Source: DASXYG01 sp036502625
GTDB lineage: Bacteria; Actinomycetota; Actinomycetes; Streptosporangiales; Streptosporangiaceae
DNA length: 64,000 bases
Assembly (NCBI GenBank): GCA_036502625.1
Contig: DASXYG010000096.1
Coordinates: 19,856 to 83,855, forward strand
Reading direction: 5' to 3'
Part shown: in pieces, positions 1-8,423 of the stretch
How positions within the stretch are numbered: position 1 is the stretch's first letter
How the letters are laid out: each line of letters opens with the position of its first letter
The notes under the pieces: generated by a model
Told to the model about the DNA's origin: nothing
The model's database searches: none
Seen by the model: only the letters and a program-made list of their open reading frames with translations
Translations under genes and position numbers: made by a program

Positions 1-1255
1 TGGTCGCCAGGCGGAGGACCTCGATCGGGGGGTAGCCCGCCGCGGCGAGCAGGCGCAGCTCGGTGGCGAAGCCGCCGAACCGGGTGTGCTTCCAGCCGGA
101 GTCCGAGGCGGGCACGATGAGCGCGCCGGCCGCGCGCAGCAGCGCGGCGTTGCGCACGTACGACGCGGTGCGCTCGCGCTGGGCGTCCAGCTCGTACGGG
201 TCGAGGTCGCCGCGTTCGGCCGCGGCGATGTACGCGTGGTTCACGCCGAGGGTGGAGCCGAACACGACGCGGCGCGCGACCGCCAGCTCGGCGACGTCCG
301 CGTCGAAGCCGCTCGCGCCGTCCGGGGTGAGGAACGCGAGGTGCTCGACGCCATCCGTGCCGGCCTCGACCGCGCGGCGGATGGAGGCGTTCGACATGGC
401 GTGCGTGGTGGCGCGGCGGTGCCTGGTGTGCGCGGCGTCCACGGCGGTGGCGATGACGGCGCGGTCCAGGCTGGCCTCGTGCGGGACCGTGCCCACCGTG
501 CCGCCGCCGCTGGCCACGATCTTGATCACGTCCGCGCCCGCGTCCAGGTTGCGGTGCGCCAGCCGCGCCGCGCCCGCGGCGTCCGCGACCTCGCCGCCGA
601 AGAGCCGCATGTGCCCGCCCGCCGTGGTGACCGGCGGCCCCGCGCGCAGCAGCCGGGGCAGCGCGTACGCCGCGTCCGGCGTCCAGGCGAGCAGGTCGAG
701 GTGCGAGCCGAGGTCCCGTACGGTGGTCACCCCCGCGGCCAGGTGCGCCCGCAGGTTCGCGACCGCCAGGGCCAGGCGGGTCGCGGCCGGCGCGCCCGCG
801 GCGGGTTCGTACGCGGTGCCGTCGCCGGGCATGGTGAGGTGCACGTGGGCGTCGATGAGGCCGGGGGAGATGGTGCCGCCCGGATACCGGTCCACCTGGA
901 CGCCCCGGGTACCACGGGCGGTCAGCTCCGCAAGCCCGCCCACCGCCACGACCCGCCCATCCTCCACAAGAACCGCCACACGACACTCGGAGCCCACGCC
1001 GGGTGCGTGGGGGGTGGAGGTGGAGGCGGGGGTGGGGGTAGCGCGCCCGTCCGGCCCCGCGGTGGCGGAGGGGGTGGAGGTGCCGCGCGCGTCCGGTCCT
1101 GCGGAGGGGGTGGAGGTGCCGTGCCCGTCCGGCCCTGTGGCGGGGGATGGGGCCGAGAGGGTGCGGGTGGGGGTTGAGGCGGAGAGGGTGGTGGGGGCGG
1201 AGTGGAGGGTGTGGCCGTCGAAGAGGTGGGTGGCGGTGATGAGGCGGGGGGTCAT
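1..1255 (-). CDS. Amidohydrolase family protein (C-terminus beyond window)
   Basis: Metal-dependent hydrolase of the imidazolonepropionase/prolidase-like amidohydrolase group, cut by the left edge; about 418 codons are visible. The metal-binding HVH is at residues 137-139 (IDAHVHL), the probable carboxylated Lys sits in VIKIVASGGG, later metal His in THAMSNAS and GVEHLAF, and the catalytic Asp in PASDSGW. The ATG at 1255 overlaps the stop of the upstream dehydrogenase as ATGA, so it is the last visible gene of a long minus-strand operon. Odd: residues about 36-86 are a Pro/Ser/Thr/Gly repeat inserted in the N-terminal beta-sandwich, normally a short loop. It probably cleaves a cyclic or acyl amide; the substrate is unknown. 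Confidence 0.85.
   Translation of the reverse strand, partial: MTPRLITATHLFDGHTLHSAPTTLSASTPTRTLSAPSPATGPDGHGTSTPSAGPDARGTSTPSATAGPDGRATPTPASTSTPHAPGVGSECRVAVLVEDGRVVAVGGLAELTARGTRGVQVDRYPGGTISPGLIDAHVHLTMPGDGTAYEPAAGAPAATRLALAVANLRAHLAAGVTTVRDLGSHLDLLAWTPDAAYALPRLLRAGPPVTTAGGHMRLFGGEVADAAGAARLAHRNLDAGADVIKIVASGGGTVGTVPHEASLDRAVIATAVDAAHTRHRRATTHAMSNASIRRAVEAGTDGVEHLAFLTPDGASGFDADVAELAVARRVVFGSTLGVNHAYIAAAERGDLDPYELDAQRERTASYVRNAALLRAAGALIVPASDSGWKHTRFGGFATELRLLAAAGYPPIEVLRLAT
1038..1150. repeat. Imperfect tandem repeat inside the amidohydrolase gene
   Basis: About three degenerate units of 33-42 bases, each with a G-rich run (ggagggggtggaggtgcc) and a cgtccggcc block. Read on the minus strand they encode GPDxxGTSTPSA-like units. 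The frame stays open, so this is an in-frame expansion and not a disruption. Confidence 0.7.
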
Positions 1256-2337
1256 CGGGTGATCGCCACGGCGAGGGTGTCCTTGAGGAGGGCCAGGGCG
1301 GCGCCTCTGGGGCTGGAGCGGCCGCCGGAGACGGTGATCTCGCCGGCGTCGCCGCAGTCGAAGACGACCGCCTTGTCGGGGCCGGTGATCGCGTGGAGGG
1401 GGTCGCCGGGGGCGGTCGGGGTCAGGTCCACGGTGATCTCGCCGGGGCGGTCGGCGCGGGCGGTGGCTACGGCGCGGAGGCGGTGACCGTCCGCCGCCGC
1501 GGCCCGCGCGGCCGTGGCGGTCGCGGCGGTGATGGGGGCTGGCCGTACGGCGGCGGCGCTCACGTCCCAGCCCCAGGCCAGGCCGGTGAGCAGGCGCACC
1601 TTGGTGGCCGCGTCCGTGCCGGAGAGGTCGGCGGTGGGGTCGGCCTCCGCGATGCCGCGGCCCCGGGCGTCCGCGAGCGCCTCGTCCAGAGTGGCGCCGG
1701 AGGCCATCAGGTCAAGGACGTACGTGCTGGTGCCGTTCGGGCAGGCGCGGATCGCCCGGCAGCCGAACCCGAGGAGGCTCTTCCTGGCGACGTCGCCGGC
1801 CGGGAGCGCGGCGCCGGTCGCCCCGGAGAACCGCAGTTCGGCGCCGCCCTCGCGGGCCGCCTCGCGCAGCGCGCGCCAGTCGCCGAGCAGGTGGCTCTTG
1901 GTCGCGGTCACCACGTGCACGCCGCGGCGCAGCGCGGCCCGTGCCTCGGCCGCCGCGACCGGCGCGACCTCCGCGGACGACGGCACCGCCTGCGCGAACA
2001 CCACCGGCCGCGCCTCGGCAAGCAACCCCTCGAACGGGGACACAGCCCCCCACCGCGACCGAGGAGGCACCGCCCAATCCGGAGCCATCCGGCCTTCGCT
2101 CGCCGCGCCGCCTCCGCCCCAATCCGGAGCCATCCGGCCCTCGCCTGCCGCGCCGCCTCCGCCCCCATCTGGCGCTACCCGGCACTCGCCCGTCGCCCCC
2201 CGTACGGCCACCACGTACGGACGGACCCCGTACGCCGCCGCGAGCTCCGCCCCGCGCCCGGCCAGTTCCGCCGCGTACGCGCGGCCGACCGCGCCGTATC
2301 CGGACAGCACCACCGGCACCTCGACTACGCCCGCCAT
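1252..2337 (-). CDS. Homoserine dehydrogenase-like NAD(P)-dependent enzyme
   Basis: 361 aa. The Rossmann GYGAVG is at residues 13-18, TATK at 144-147, and the family catalytic block DPTADLSGTDAATK at 233-246 contains the conserved Asp and Lys. It lacks the C-terminal ACT domain of biosynthetic homoserine dehydrogenases. Start ATG 2337 is preceded by GGAGGAG at good spacing. It overlaps the downstream amidohydrolase start (ATGA). With no aspartate kinase or threonine genes nearby, it is more likely a catabolic enzyme using homoserine, aspartate semialdehyde or a related aldehyde/alcohol pair. Odd: a three-copy 15-residue repeat fills residues about 50-94, after the second Rossmann strand. Confidence 0.8.
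   Translation of the reverse strand: MAGVVEVPVVLSGYGAVGRAYAAELAGRGAELAAAYGVRPYVVAVRGATGECRVAPDGGGGGAAGEGRMAPDWGGGGAASEGRMAPDWAVPPRSRWGAVSPFEGLLAEARPVVFAQAVPSSAEVAPVAAAEARAALRRGVHVVTATKSHLLGDWRALREAAREGGAELRFSGATGAALPAGDVARKSLLGFGCRAIRACPNGTSTYVLDLMASGATLDEALADARGRGIAEADPTADLSGTDAATKVRLLTGLAWGWDVSAAAVRPAPITAATATAARAAAADGHRLRAVATARADRPGEITVDLTPTAPGDPLHAITGPDKAVVFDCGDAGEITVSGGRSSPRGAALALLKDTLAVAITR
2071..2205. repeat. 45-base tandem repeat (3 copies) within the dehydrogenase gene
   Basis: The first two units, starting near 2071 and 2116, are almost identical over 45 bases (core aatccggagccatccggcc); the third, from about 2161, is diverged. Each encodes 15 residues of the form GEGRMAPDWGGGGAA. 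The period is a multiple of three and keeps the reading frame. Confidence 0.85.
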
Positions 2338-2369
2338 GCGCTCCTCCGTTCTCCTCGGTTCCGTGGTGG

Positions 2370-3748
2370 TCACGTGCGGGACAGTGTCTCCGCCGCGGGC
2401 TCGGCGGCGTCGATCTCGCGCCCCCGTGTCTCCGGGGCGAGCAGTACGGCGGTGGCCGAGATGGCGCAGATCACCAACATGTAGAGCACCACCGGCCACG
2501 TGGCGCCGTTGGCCCAGGCCAGCAGGCCCGTGGCGATCAGCGGGGCGAGGCCGCCGGCCAGCGGGGAGCTGAGCTGGTAGCCGAGGGACGCGCCCGTGTA
2601 GCGCAAGCCGGTGCCGAACAGCTCCGCGTAGAACGAGCACTGCGGCGCGGTGTTGGCCGCGTTCGTGATCCCGATGCCGAGCACCGCCACCGTGATCACC
2701 GCCGCGGCGGACTTCGTGGCCAGCATCGGGAACATCGTCACCGCGACGAGCGCGGCGAGCCCGAACCCGAGCAGGTACACCGGACGCCGCCCCACCCGGT
2801 CGGTGAGCAGCCCGAACACCGGGATCATGACCAGCTCCACGGCCGCCCCGACGAGCTGCGCCCGCAGCCCCAGCGCCCGCCCGAGCAGCAGCGGCCCGGA
2901 GACGTACGCGATCAGGAACGTGCTGCTGATGTAGAAGCTGACGTCCCCGGCGAACCGCCCGCCCGCGGCGATCGCGACGAACCGCTTCTCCGTGCGCATC
3001 AGCGCGCCCAGCGGGCTCACCCGCTCCTGGTCCGGCGTACGGGCCTCCCGCGCGCGCCGGAACACCGGCGACTCCGCGACCCGCAGCCGGATGAAGATGC
3101 CGACCAGCAGCAGCACCACGGACGACACGAACGGCACCCGCCAGCCCCAGCTCAGGAACTCCGCGTCCGGCATCGTGTTCACCAGCGCGAACACGGCGCT
3201 GGCCAGCAGCAGCCCGCCGGGGATGCCCATGCCGGGGATGCTCCCGAAGAAGCCGCGCCGCCGGGTGGGCGCGTGCTCCACGATCAGCAGCGCCGCGCCG
3301 CCCCACTCGCCGCCCAGCCCGATGCCCTGCAGGAACCGCAGCACCGCGAGCAGGATCGGCGCGGCCACGCCGATGGACGCGTACGTCGGCATCAGCCCGA
3401 CCAGGCACGTGCCCAGCGCCATGACCGCCAGCGTCGCGGTCAGCGCGGCCTTGCGGCCGAGCCGGTCGCCGAGGTGCCCGAAGACGATCGCGCCGAGCGG
3501 CCGCAGGAAATACTGCGGCGCGAAGCGCCACGATTAGGGGTGGTGGGGGGCGACGGGCGGGGGAACCCGACGGCGAACGTGGACAGCGACGCGAGGGTGC
3601 CCGCGGTGGGGGAGAAGCCGGGGAAGAACAGCTTGTTGAAGACGGTGGCCGCGGCCGTGCCGTAGAGGAAGTAGTCGTACCACTCGATGGTGGTGCCGAC
3701 CATCGCGGCGAGCACCACGCGCCGCATGGACGAGGTCGGTGTTGTCAT
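2370..3748 (-). pseudogene. MHS-family MFS transporter, frame broken by a 56-base insertion
   Basis: The 5' part starts at ATG 3748 behind GGAGG and runs MTTPTSSMRRVVLAAMVG to TFAVGF, the typical first two helices of metabolite:H+ symporters (IEWYDYFLYG). The 3' part resumes in another frame with LRPLGAIVFGHLGDRLGRK, the conserved loop 2-3 motif, and continues to the stop at 2370. Between them lie 56 extra bases (3507-3562) that shift the frame and introduce a stop. Removing them leaves exactly 441 codons, a normal family length. The carrier presumably imported the operon's substrate. A sequencing error cannot be excluded but would not usually add a hairpin-containing block. Confidence 0.8.
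3507..3562. mobile_element. 56-base hairpin-bearing insertion (MITE/REP-like?)
   Basis: Extra block interrupting the transporter reading frame. It contains GGCGC-GAA-GCGCC at about 3517-3529, flanked by imperfectly paired arms, then a G-rich run. A short repeat, GAA, is found at both junctions (3507-3509 and 3563-3565), as a small target duplication would leave. No transposase is encoded and I saw no second copy in the window. Confidence 0.5.
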
Positions 3749-3806
3749 GGGGGGCCTCCAATTTCGCCGTGCGCGGGGGCGTACGGCGTCGGCGTCGCGG
3801 GGGGCG

Positions 3807-4694
3807 TCACGCCGGTCGAAGCTCGGTGGGGACCGGGAAGGGGTGCGGCACGGCCGCGAACCGCAGCCGCTGCCCGGGTCTGGCCTGCGCGACGAGCGGC
3901 AGGTCCGGCTCGGCGACCACCGCGACGACGGGGTAGCCGCCGGTGGTGGGGTGGTCGGCGAGGAAGACGATCGGCTGCCCGGACGCCGGGAGCTGCACCG
4001 CGCCGGCGACCATGCCCTCGCTGGGCAGCTCGCCGGTCACGGTGCGGTCGAGCGCCGGGCCGCGCAGCCGTACGCCGACCCGGTTGGCGTCGGCGGTCAC
4101 CTCCCACGGGTGGGCGTAGAGCCGCGCGGCGGCGGCGTCCGTCAGCCAGGCGGCCCGCGGCCCGGGGGTGGCCCGTACGGTCGCGAGGGCGGCCGGGAGG
4201 CGCGGCGGGGTCCAGTCGGCGGCGGCCGCGGATCGCGCGGCGGGGCCGACGGGCAGCAGGTCGCCGGCGGCGAGCACCGGCGGGCCGAGGCCGGACAGGG
4301 TGTCCGTCGACCGGCTGCCGAGGGTCGGCGGCACGTCGATGCCGCCTCCGACCGCGAGGTACGTGCGCACGCCCAGGTCGGGCGCGCCGAGGGTGAGCAC
4401 GGCGCCGCGCGGCGCGTACTCGGGCCGCCCGTACGCCGCGGGCCTGCCGTCCAGGGCGGCGGGGGCGGGGGCGCCGGTCAGCGCGAACCTGGCCGGGCGG
4501 CGGAAGCGCAGCGCCGCGCCGCCGAGGGTCAGCTCGATCGCGGCGGCGCCGTACGGGTTGCCGGCGAGGCGGTTGGCCAGCGCGTACGCGTCCGCGTCGA
4601 CCGCGCCGGCGTGGCCGACGCCGAGGTGGGCGTGGCCGTGGCGGCCCGCGTCCTGCACGGTGGCCAGCGGCCCGGGGCGCAGCACCTCGATCAC
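3807..4694 (-). CDS. pxpC: 5-oxoprolinase subunit C (biotin-dependent carboxyltransferase family)
   Basis: 295 aa, full length for the KipA/PxpC family. The diagnostic N-terminus VQDAGRHGHAHLGVG with HAGAVDADAYALANRL is at residues about 14-43. With PxpA and PxpB it forms the prokaryotic ATP-dependent 5-oxoprolinase that opens pyroglutamate to glutamate. ATG 4694 overlaps the pxpB stop, so the two are translationally coupled. The product is cytosolic. Followed after 58 bases by the broken transporter gene. Confidence 0.9.
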   Translation of the reverse strand: MIEVLRPGPLATVQDAGRHGHAHLGVGHAGAVDADAYALANRLAGNPYGAAAIELTLGGAALRFRRPARFALTGAPAPAALDGRPAAYGRPEYAPRGAVLTLGAPDLGVRTYLAVGGGIDVPPTLGSRSTDTLSGLGPPVLAAGDLLPVGPAARSAAAADWTPPRLPAALATVRATPGPRAAWLTDAAAARLYAHPWEVTADANRVGVRLRGPALDRTVTGELPSEGMVAGAVQLPASGQPIVFLADHPTTGGYPVVAVVAEPDLPLVAQARPGQRLRFAAVPHPFPVPTELRPA

Positions 4695-5347
4695 CGGGCG
4701 TCCCGGAAGACCACGCGGTCGCCCGGCTGGAACAAGGTGGGCGGGTCGTGGGCCGGGCGCCAGAGGGGGAGGTCGGCGTGGCCGATGACGTACCAGCCGC
4801 CCGGCGTGCCGCCGGGGTAGACGACCGACTGGAGGCCGGCGATGGCCACCGCCCCGGCCTCGACCCGGACGCGCGGGCTCGGCAGCCGCGGCACGCGCAG
4901 CGCGGCCGGCAGCCCGTCGAGGTAGCCGAACCCGGGCGCGAAGCCGAAGAACGCGACGGTGTGCTCGACATCGGCGTGCACGGCGGGAATCTGCTCGACG
5001 GGTATCCCGGTGTGCCCGGCCACCGCCTCCAGATCCTGCCCGTCGTAGCGGACCGCCACCTCGATGAGCCGCCCCACCGCACCGGAGCCGGCCGCACCGG
5101 CCCCCGGTTCCAGGGGCGTGGCCAGGGCGTCGGCGACCTGTTCGAGGTCGGCGGGGTCGTGGGCGACCGCGAGGAGGGTGCGGGCGCCGGGGACCAGCTC
5201 GCGCAGGAGGTGGCCGATCGTACGGCGGACCGCCGCGGCGAGCGCGTGGACCTCGGACGTGTCGCCGAGCTCGGCCAGCAGGGCGCGGTCGCCCATCCGG
5301 TGGACGACCGGCTCCGGGCCCGTGGACGTCACGCGGCTACGGGTCAC
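4691..5347 (-). CDS. pxpB: 5-oxoprolinase subunit B (KipI family)
   Basis: 218 aa. The conserved start MGDRALLAEL is at about residues 18-27, and the C-terminal half carries FFGFAPGFGYLDGLP and SVVYPGGTPGGWYVIG, hallmarks of the allophanate hydrolase subunit 1/KipI fold. GTG 5347 is chosen because it overlaps the pxpA stop as GTGA; an internal ATG nearer the conserved block is a less likely alternative. Works with PxpA and PxpC; KipI homologues in bacilli can also act as kinase inhibitors, but the pxpABC order here argues for the enzyme. Confidence 0.9.
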   Translation of the reverse strand: MTRSRVTSTGPEPVVHRMGDRALLAELGDTSEVHALAAAVRRTIGHLLRELVPGARTLLAVAHDPADLEQVADALATPLEPGAGAAGSGAVGRLIEVAVRYDGQDLEAVAGHTGIPVEQIPAVHADVEHTVAFFGFAPGFGYLDGLPAALRVPRLPSPRVRVEAGAVAIAGLQSVVYPGGTPGGWYVIGHADLPLWRPAHDPPTLFQPGDRVVFRDAR

Positions 5348-6096
5348 AGGGCCGCGAGCTCCACGCCCGCGGAGGTCAGCGCGTCGCGTACGGCGCGGGC
5401 GATCTCGGCGGCGCCCGGGGTGTCGCTGTGCACGCACAGCGCGGCCGCGTTGATCGTCACCGGGGTGCCGTCCACCGCGTCGACCACGCCCTCGGTCACC
5501 ATGCGCACGGCGCGGCGCGCGGCGGTCTCCGGGTCGGTGATCAGCGCGCCCTCGGTGCCGCGCGGCACCAGCAGGCCCTCGGGCGTGTAGCCGCGGTCGA
5601 TGAACGCCTCGGCCAGCGGCGTCAGCCCGGCGTCCTCGGCGTGGCGCCACTGCGCGGTGTCCGGCTGGCACAGCAGCGGCAGGTCCGGGTCGTACAGCCG
5701 GACGGCCTCCACGATGGCCGCCGCGTGCTCCTCGTCGCGCGCGGCCACGTTGTACAGCGCGCCGTGCGCCTTGACGTACCGCACCGCACCGCCCGCGACC
5801 TTGGCGAACGCCTCCAGCGCCCCCATCTGGTACAGCAGGTCGTTGACCAGGCTGGCGCGCGGTATGTCGATGCGCCGCCGCCCGAACCCCGCCAGGTCGC
5901 GGTAGCTGACCTGCGCGCCGATGGCCACGCCGCGCTCCACGGCGGTCGCGCAGATGCCGCGCAGGATGTCCGGGTCGCCGGCGTGGAAGCCGCACGCCAC
6001 GTTCGCGCAGGTGACCAGCTCCAGCAGCGCGTCGTCGTCGCCGATGCGCCAGACCCCGAACCCCTCGGCGACGTCGGTGTTGATCGCGATCGTCAT
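5344..6096 (-). CDS. pxpA: 5-oxoprolinase subunit A (LamB/YcsF family)
   Basis: 250 aa, full length. LamB/YcsF signatures: NTDVAEGFGVW at residues about 6-16, CANVACGFHAGDP, VSYRDLAGFGRR and VRYVKAHGALYN. In the PxpABC complex this subunit supplies the hydrolytic active site. ATG 6096 overlaps the stop of the decarboxylase beta-like gene. It is the first of three consecutively overlapping pxp genes and belongs to the GntR-headed operon. Confidence 0.92.
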   Translation of the reverse strand: MTIAINTDVAEGFGVWRIGDDDALLELVTCANVACGFHAGDPDILRGICATAVERGVAIGAQVSYRDLAGFGRRRIDIPRASLVNDLLYQMGALEAFAKVAGGAVRYVKAHGALYNVAARDEEHAAAIVEAVRLYDPDLPLLCQPDTAQWRHAEDAGLTPLAEAFIDRGYTPEGLLVPRGTEGALITDPETAARRAVRMVTEGVVDAVDGTPVTINAAALCVHSDTPGAAEIARAVRDALTSAGVELAAL

Positions 6097-6680
6097 CGGG
6101 CCGCCCCTTCCAGCCGCGCGGTCAGCCACGTACGGAACCGGTCGCCGAGCACCACCGGGTCGTCGAGCAGCAGCGGCGTGCCCGGCTCGTTGCCGGGCTC
6201 GATCCGTACGTGCAGCAGGTGCGGGCCGGGCGCGCCGAGCATCGCGGACAGCCCGGCGCGCAGCTCCTCCGGTGTGCCGGCCGCCGCGACGTTCAGCCCG
6301 CAGGCCGCGGCCACCGCGCCCAGGTCGATGCGCGCCGCCTGCGTCGGGATGTTGCCGGTCGAGGCGTACACCCCGTTGTCGAGCAGCACCACGAGCAGCG
6401 GCGCGGGCGCGAGGAAGCCGGCGGTGGCCAGCGCGCCGAGGTTCATCAGCAGCGAGCCGTCGCCGTCCACGGTGATCACGTGCGAGACCGGCGACCCGGC
6501 GCAGGCCAGCGCGAGGCCGGTGCCGACGGACGTGGTCAGGCCCATGGAGTCCAGCAGGTACAGGTGGTTCGGCCGGTCGGCGACGGCGGCGAGCTCCCGG
6601 CTCGTGGCCGCGCACGTCGCGACGACCGGCAGGTCGGCGCCCAGCTCGCTGATCACGCCGAGCGCGTCGATGCGCCTCAC
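6093..6680 (-). CDS. TPP-dependent decarboxylase, beta-like subunit (ComE-like)
   Basis: 195 aa with the C-terminal thiamine diphosphate-binding domain only: VDGDGSLLMNLG followed about 26 residues later by LDNGVYAS is the GDG-to-N metal/TPP motif. Sulfopyruvate and phosphonopyruvate decarboxylases use this layout, and in the split form the Pyr and PP domains are separate polypeptides. It pairs with the alpha-like gene upstream (overlap at 6677-6680). Together they should decarboxylate a 2-oxo acid to an aldehyde, likely the product of the aminotransferase encoded two genes upstream. Sulfopyruvate is only one possible substrate. Confidence 0.8.
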   Translation of the reverse strand: MRRIDALGVISELGADLPVVATCAATSRELAAVADRPNHLYLLDSMGLTTSVGTGLALACAGSPVSHVITVDGDGSLLMNLGALATAGFLAPAPLLVVLLDNGVYASTGNIPTQAARIDLGAVAAACGLNVAAAGTPEELRAGLSAMLGAPGPHLLHVRIEPGNEPGTPLLLDDPVVLGDRFRTWLTARLEGAAR

Positions 6681-7210
6681 GCGGCGTCCCCCTTCGCGGT
6701 GTCGAAGAACTCCATCAGCACGACGACCGGCCGGTGCGTCATCCGCGCGTGCCGCCCGGCCTCGGCGACGACGCCGTGCCAGTCCTCCGGCCCGGTCCGC
6801 CGGTCGAGCCCGAACACCGGGATGCCGGACGCGCGCAGCAGCGCCGGCACCGGCTCGCTGACGCTGTGGATCATGGAGTTGTACTCGCCGAGCCCGCCGC
6901 GCGTGTTCGCGACGATCAGCAGCGGCAGGTGGTACGCCAGGGCGAACGTCGTCAGCGCGGTGAGCGCGTTGCCGAAGCCGTTGTCCTGCATGACGATCGC
7001 GCCGAACCGCCCGGCCAGCGGCAGCGCGCCGACCACGCCGACCGCCTCCTCCTCGCGCGAGACGGGGAAGACGGTCGTCCGGCCGTCGGCGTCCTCCAGG
7101 CCGGTGATGATGTCGGCGATGCTGTTGGACGGCACGTACGCCACGAAGTCGCAGTCGAGCTCGCGGAGCGCGGAGACCACGGCGGCGCGCCGCCGTACGG
7201 GAAGTGACAT
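6677..7210 (-). CDS. TPP-dependent decarboxylase, alpha-like subunit (ComD-like)
   Basis: 177 aa, pyrimidine-binding TPP domain. CDFVAYVPSNSIADII lies near the N-terminus; the Glu in SREEEAVGVVGAL is in the place of the glutamate that activates TPP; MQDNGFGNALTAL and LLIVANTRGG follow as in sulfopyruvate decarboxylase alpha. The chain is too short to be a complete decarboxylase, consistent with a heteromer with the next gene. It begins 25 bases after the aminotransferase stop; the ATG at 7210 has weak SD-like sequence. The substrate is not determined by sequence. Confidence 0.8.
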   Translation of the reverse strand: MSLPVRRRAAVVSALRELDCDFVAYVPSNSIADIITGLEDADGRTTVFPVSREEEAVGVVGALPLAGRFGAIVMQDNGFGNALTALTTFALAYHLPLLIVANTRGGLGEYNSMIHSVSEPVPALLRASGIPVFGLDRRTGPEDWHGVVAEAGRHARMTHRPVVVLMEFFDTAKGDAA

Positions 7211-7235
7211 GGGGTCCTCGGATTCGGGGGCGGGG

Positions 7236-8423
7236 TCAGGCGAACGCGGCGATGACGCGCGTCAGGCCGGTGCGCAGGTCGTCGATGTCGCAGGCGTACG
7301 ACACGCGGAAGGCGTGGCGGTCGGCGGGCGCGAACGCGGTGCCGGGCACCACGGCGACGTGCCGTTCCTCCAGCAGCCGCCACACCAACTGCTCGGCGGG
7401 CTCGAAGGTGTCGGGATAGCGCAGGTAGAAGTAGAAGGCGCCGTCGCTGGGGCTGACGCTCAGCACGTCCTGCCCGGCCAGCAGGTCGAGCCCGGCGCGG
7501 CGCCGCTCGGCGAACGCCGCGCGCATGGCGGCGCTCTCGGCGGCGCTCTCGCGCAGCGCGTGGACGGCGCCGGCCTGGGTGAACGTCGTCGGGCACACCG
7601 TGGTGAACTGCCGCACCCGCAGCGCCGGGCGTACGAGGTCCGGCGGGCCGGCCAGCCAGCCGATCCGCCAGCCGTCCATCGCGTGCGACTTCGCCAGGCC
7701 GCCGACGGTCAGCGTGCGCTCGCCGAGCGCGCCGACGGACGCGGGCGACACGTGTTCGGCGCCGTCGTACACCAGCTCGGCGTAGATCTCATCGGACAGC
7801 ACCAGCGCGTCCGTGCCGGCCACGACCTCGGCGACGCGCTCCAGCGTGGCGCGGTCAGCGACCGTGCCGGTGGGGTTGTTCGGCGTGCAGACGACGATCA
7901 TGCGGGTGCGCGGCGTGCAGGCGGCGGCCAGCGCGTCCGGGTCGAGCCGGTAGCCGGACGCGGGGTCCAGCGGCAGCGGCACCGGCGTCGCGCCGGCGAG
8001 CCGTACGCACTCCGCGTAGTGCGCCCACGCGGGCACCGGCACGATCACCTCGTCGCCGGGCCCGCAGTACGCCATGACCGCGAGGAAGACCGCCTCGTTG
8101 GCGCCGATCGTGACCAGCACGCCGCCGGCCGCCGCGTAGCGCACGCCGTCGCGCCCGTGGAGGTGGTCGGAGATCGCGGCGCGCAGCTCCGGCACGCCCG
8201 CGTTGGGCCCGTAGTGCACGGCCCCGGCGTCCAGCGCCGCCGTGGCGGCCCGCTTGATCCCGGCGGGCGTGTCGAAGTCGGGGCGGCCGATCTCCAGGTG
8301 CACGATCGGCGTGCCCGCGGCCTCCAGCTCGTGCGCACGGTCGAAGACGGCGCGGATCGGCGACGGCCGGATGTCGCGCAGCCGCCCGGCCTGCCGCGCG
8401 TACGCCGGCGTGGTCTCCGTCAT
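7236..8423 (-). CDS. Class I/II PLP-dependent aminotransferase
   Basis: 395 aa, fold type I. PNNPTG at 181-186, DEIY at 211-214, the Schiff-base Lys at about 245 in GGLAKSHAMDGWRIG, and a conserved Arg near the C-terminus in RVSYACD. Resembles aspartate/alanine-type transaminases (EIGRPDFDTP at 44-53). The ATG at 8423 overlaps the gntR stop (ATGA), so it is co-transcribed with the regulator. Context predicts that it converts the pathway's amino acid into the 2-oxo acid used by the ComDE-like pair. Confidence 0.88.
   Translation of the reverse strand: MTETTPAYARQAGRLRDIRPSPIRAVFDRAHELEAAGTPIVHLEIGRPDFDTPAGIKRAATAALDAGAVHYGPNAGVPELRAAISDHLHGRDGVRYAAAGGVLVTIGANEAVFLAVMAYCGPGDEVIVPVPAWAHYAECVRLAGATPVPLPLDPASGYRLDPDALAAACTPRTRMIVVCTPNNPTGTVADRATLERVAEVVAGTDALVLSDEIYAELVYDGAEHVSPASVGALGERTLTVGGLAKSHAMDGWRIGWLAGPPDLVRPALRVRQFTTVCPTTFTQAGAVHALRESAAESAAMRAAFAERRRAGLDLLAGQDVLSVSPSDGAFYFYLRYPDTFEPAEQLVWRLLEERHVAVVPGTAFAPADRHAFRVSYACDIDDLRTGLTRVIAAFA

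Noticed and set aside
1038..1150. CRISPR array
   Set aside because: Repeats are contiguous, degenerate, coding and have no spacers.
63..1262. Long plus-strand open frames opposite the amidohydrolase
   Set aside because: They are Arg/Ser/Ala-rich low-complexity shadows of high-GC codon bias; the opposite strand encodes a motif-bearing enzyme.
1252..3531. A 759-codon minus-strand frame as a transporter-dehydrogenase fusion
   Set aside because: Only the last 361 codons have protein-like sequence; the first part is the transporter read out of frame, and GGAGGAG with ATG 2337 marks the real start.
3807..5347. Urea carboxylase/allophanate hydrolase subunits
   Set aside because: The fold is shared, but the adjacent LamB/YcsF gene defines the PxpABC oxoprolinase; no biotin carboxylase is present.
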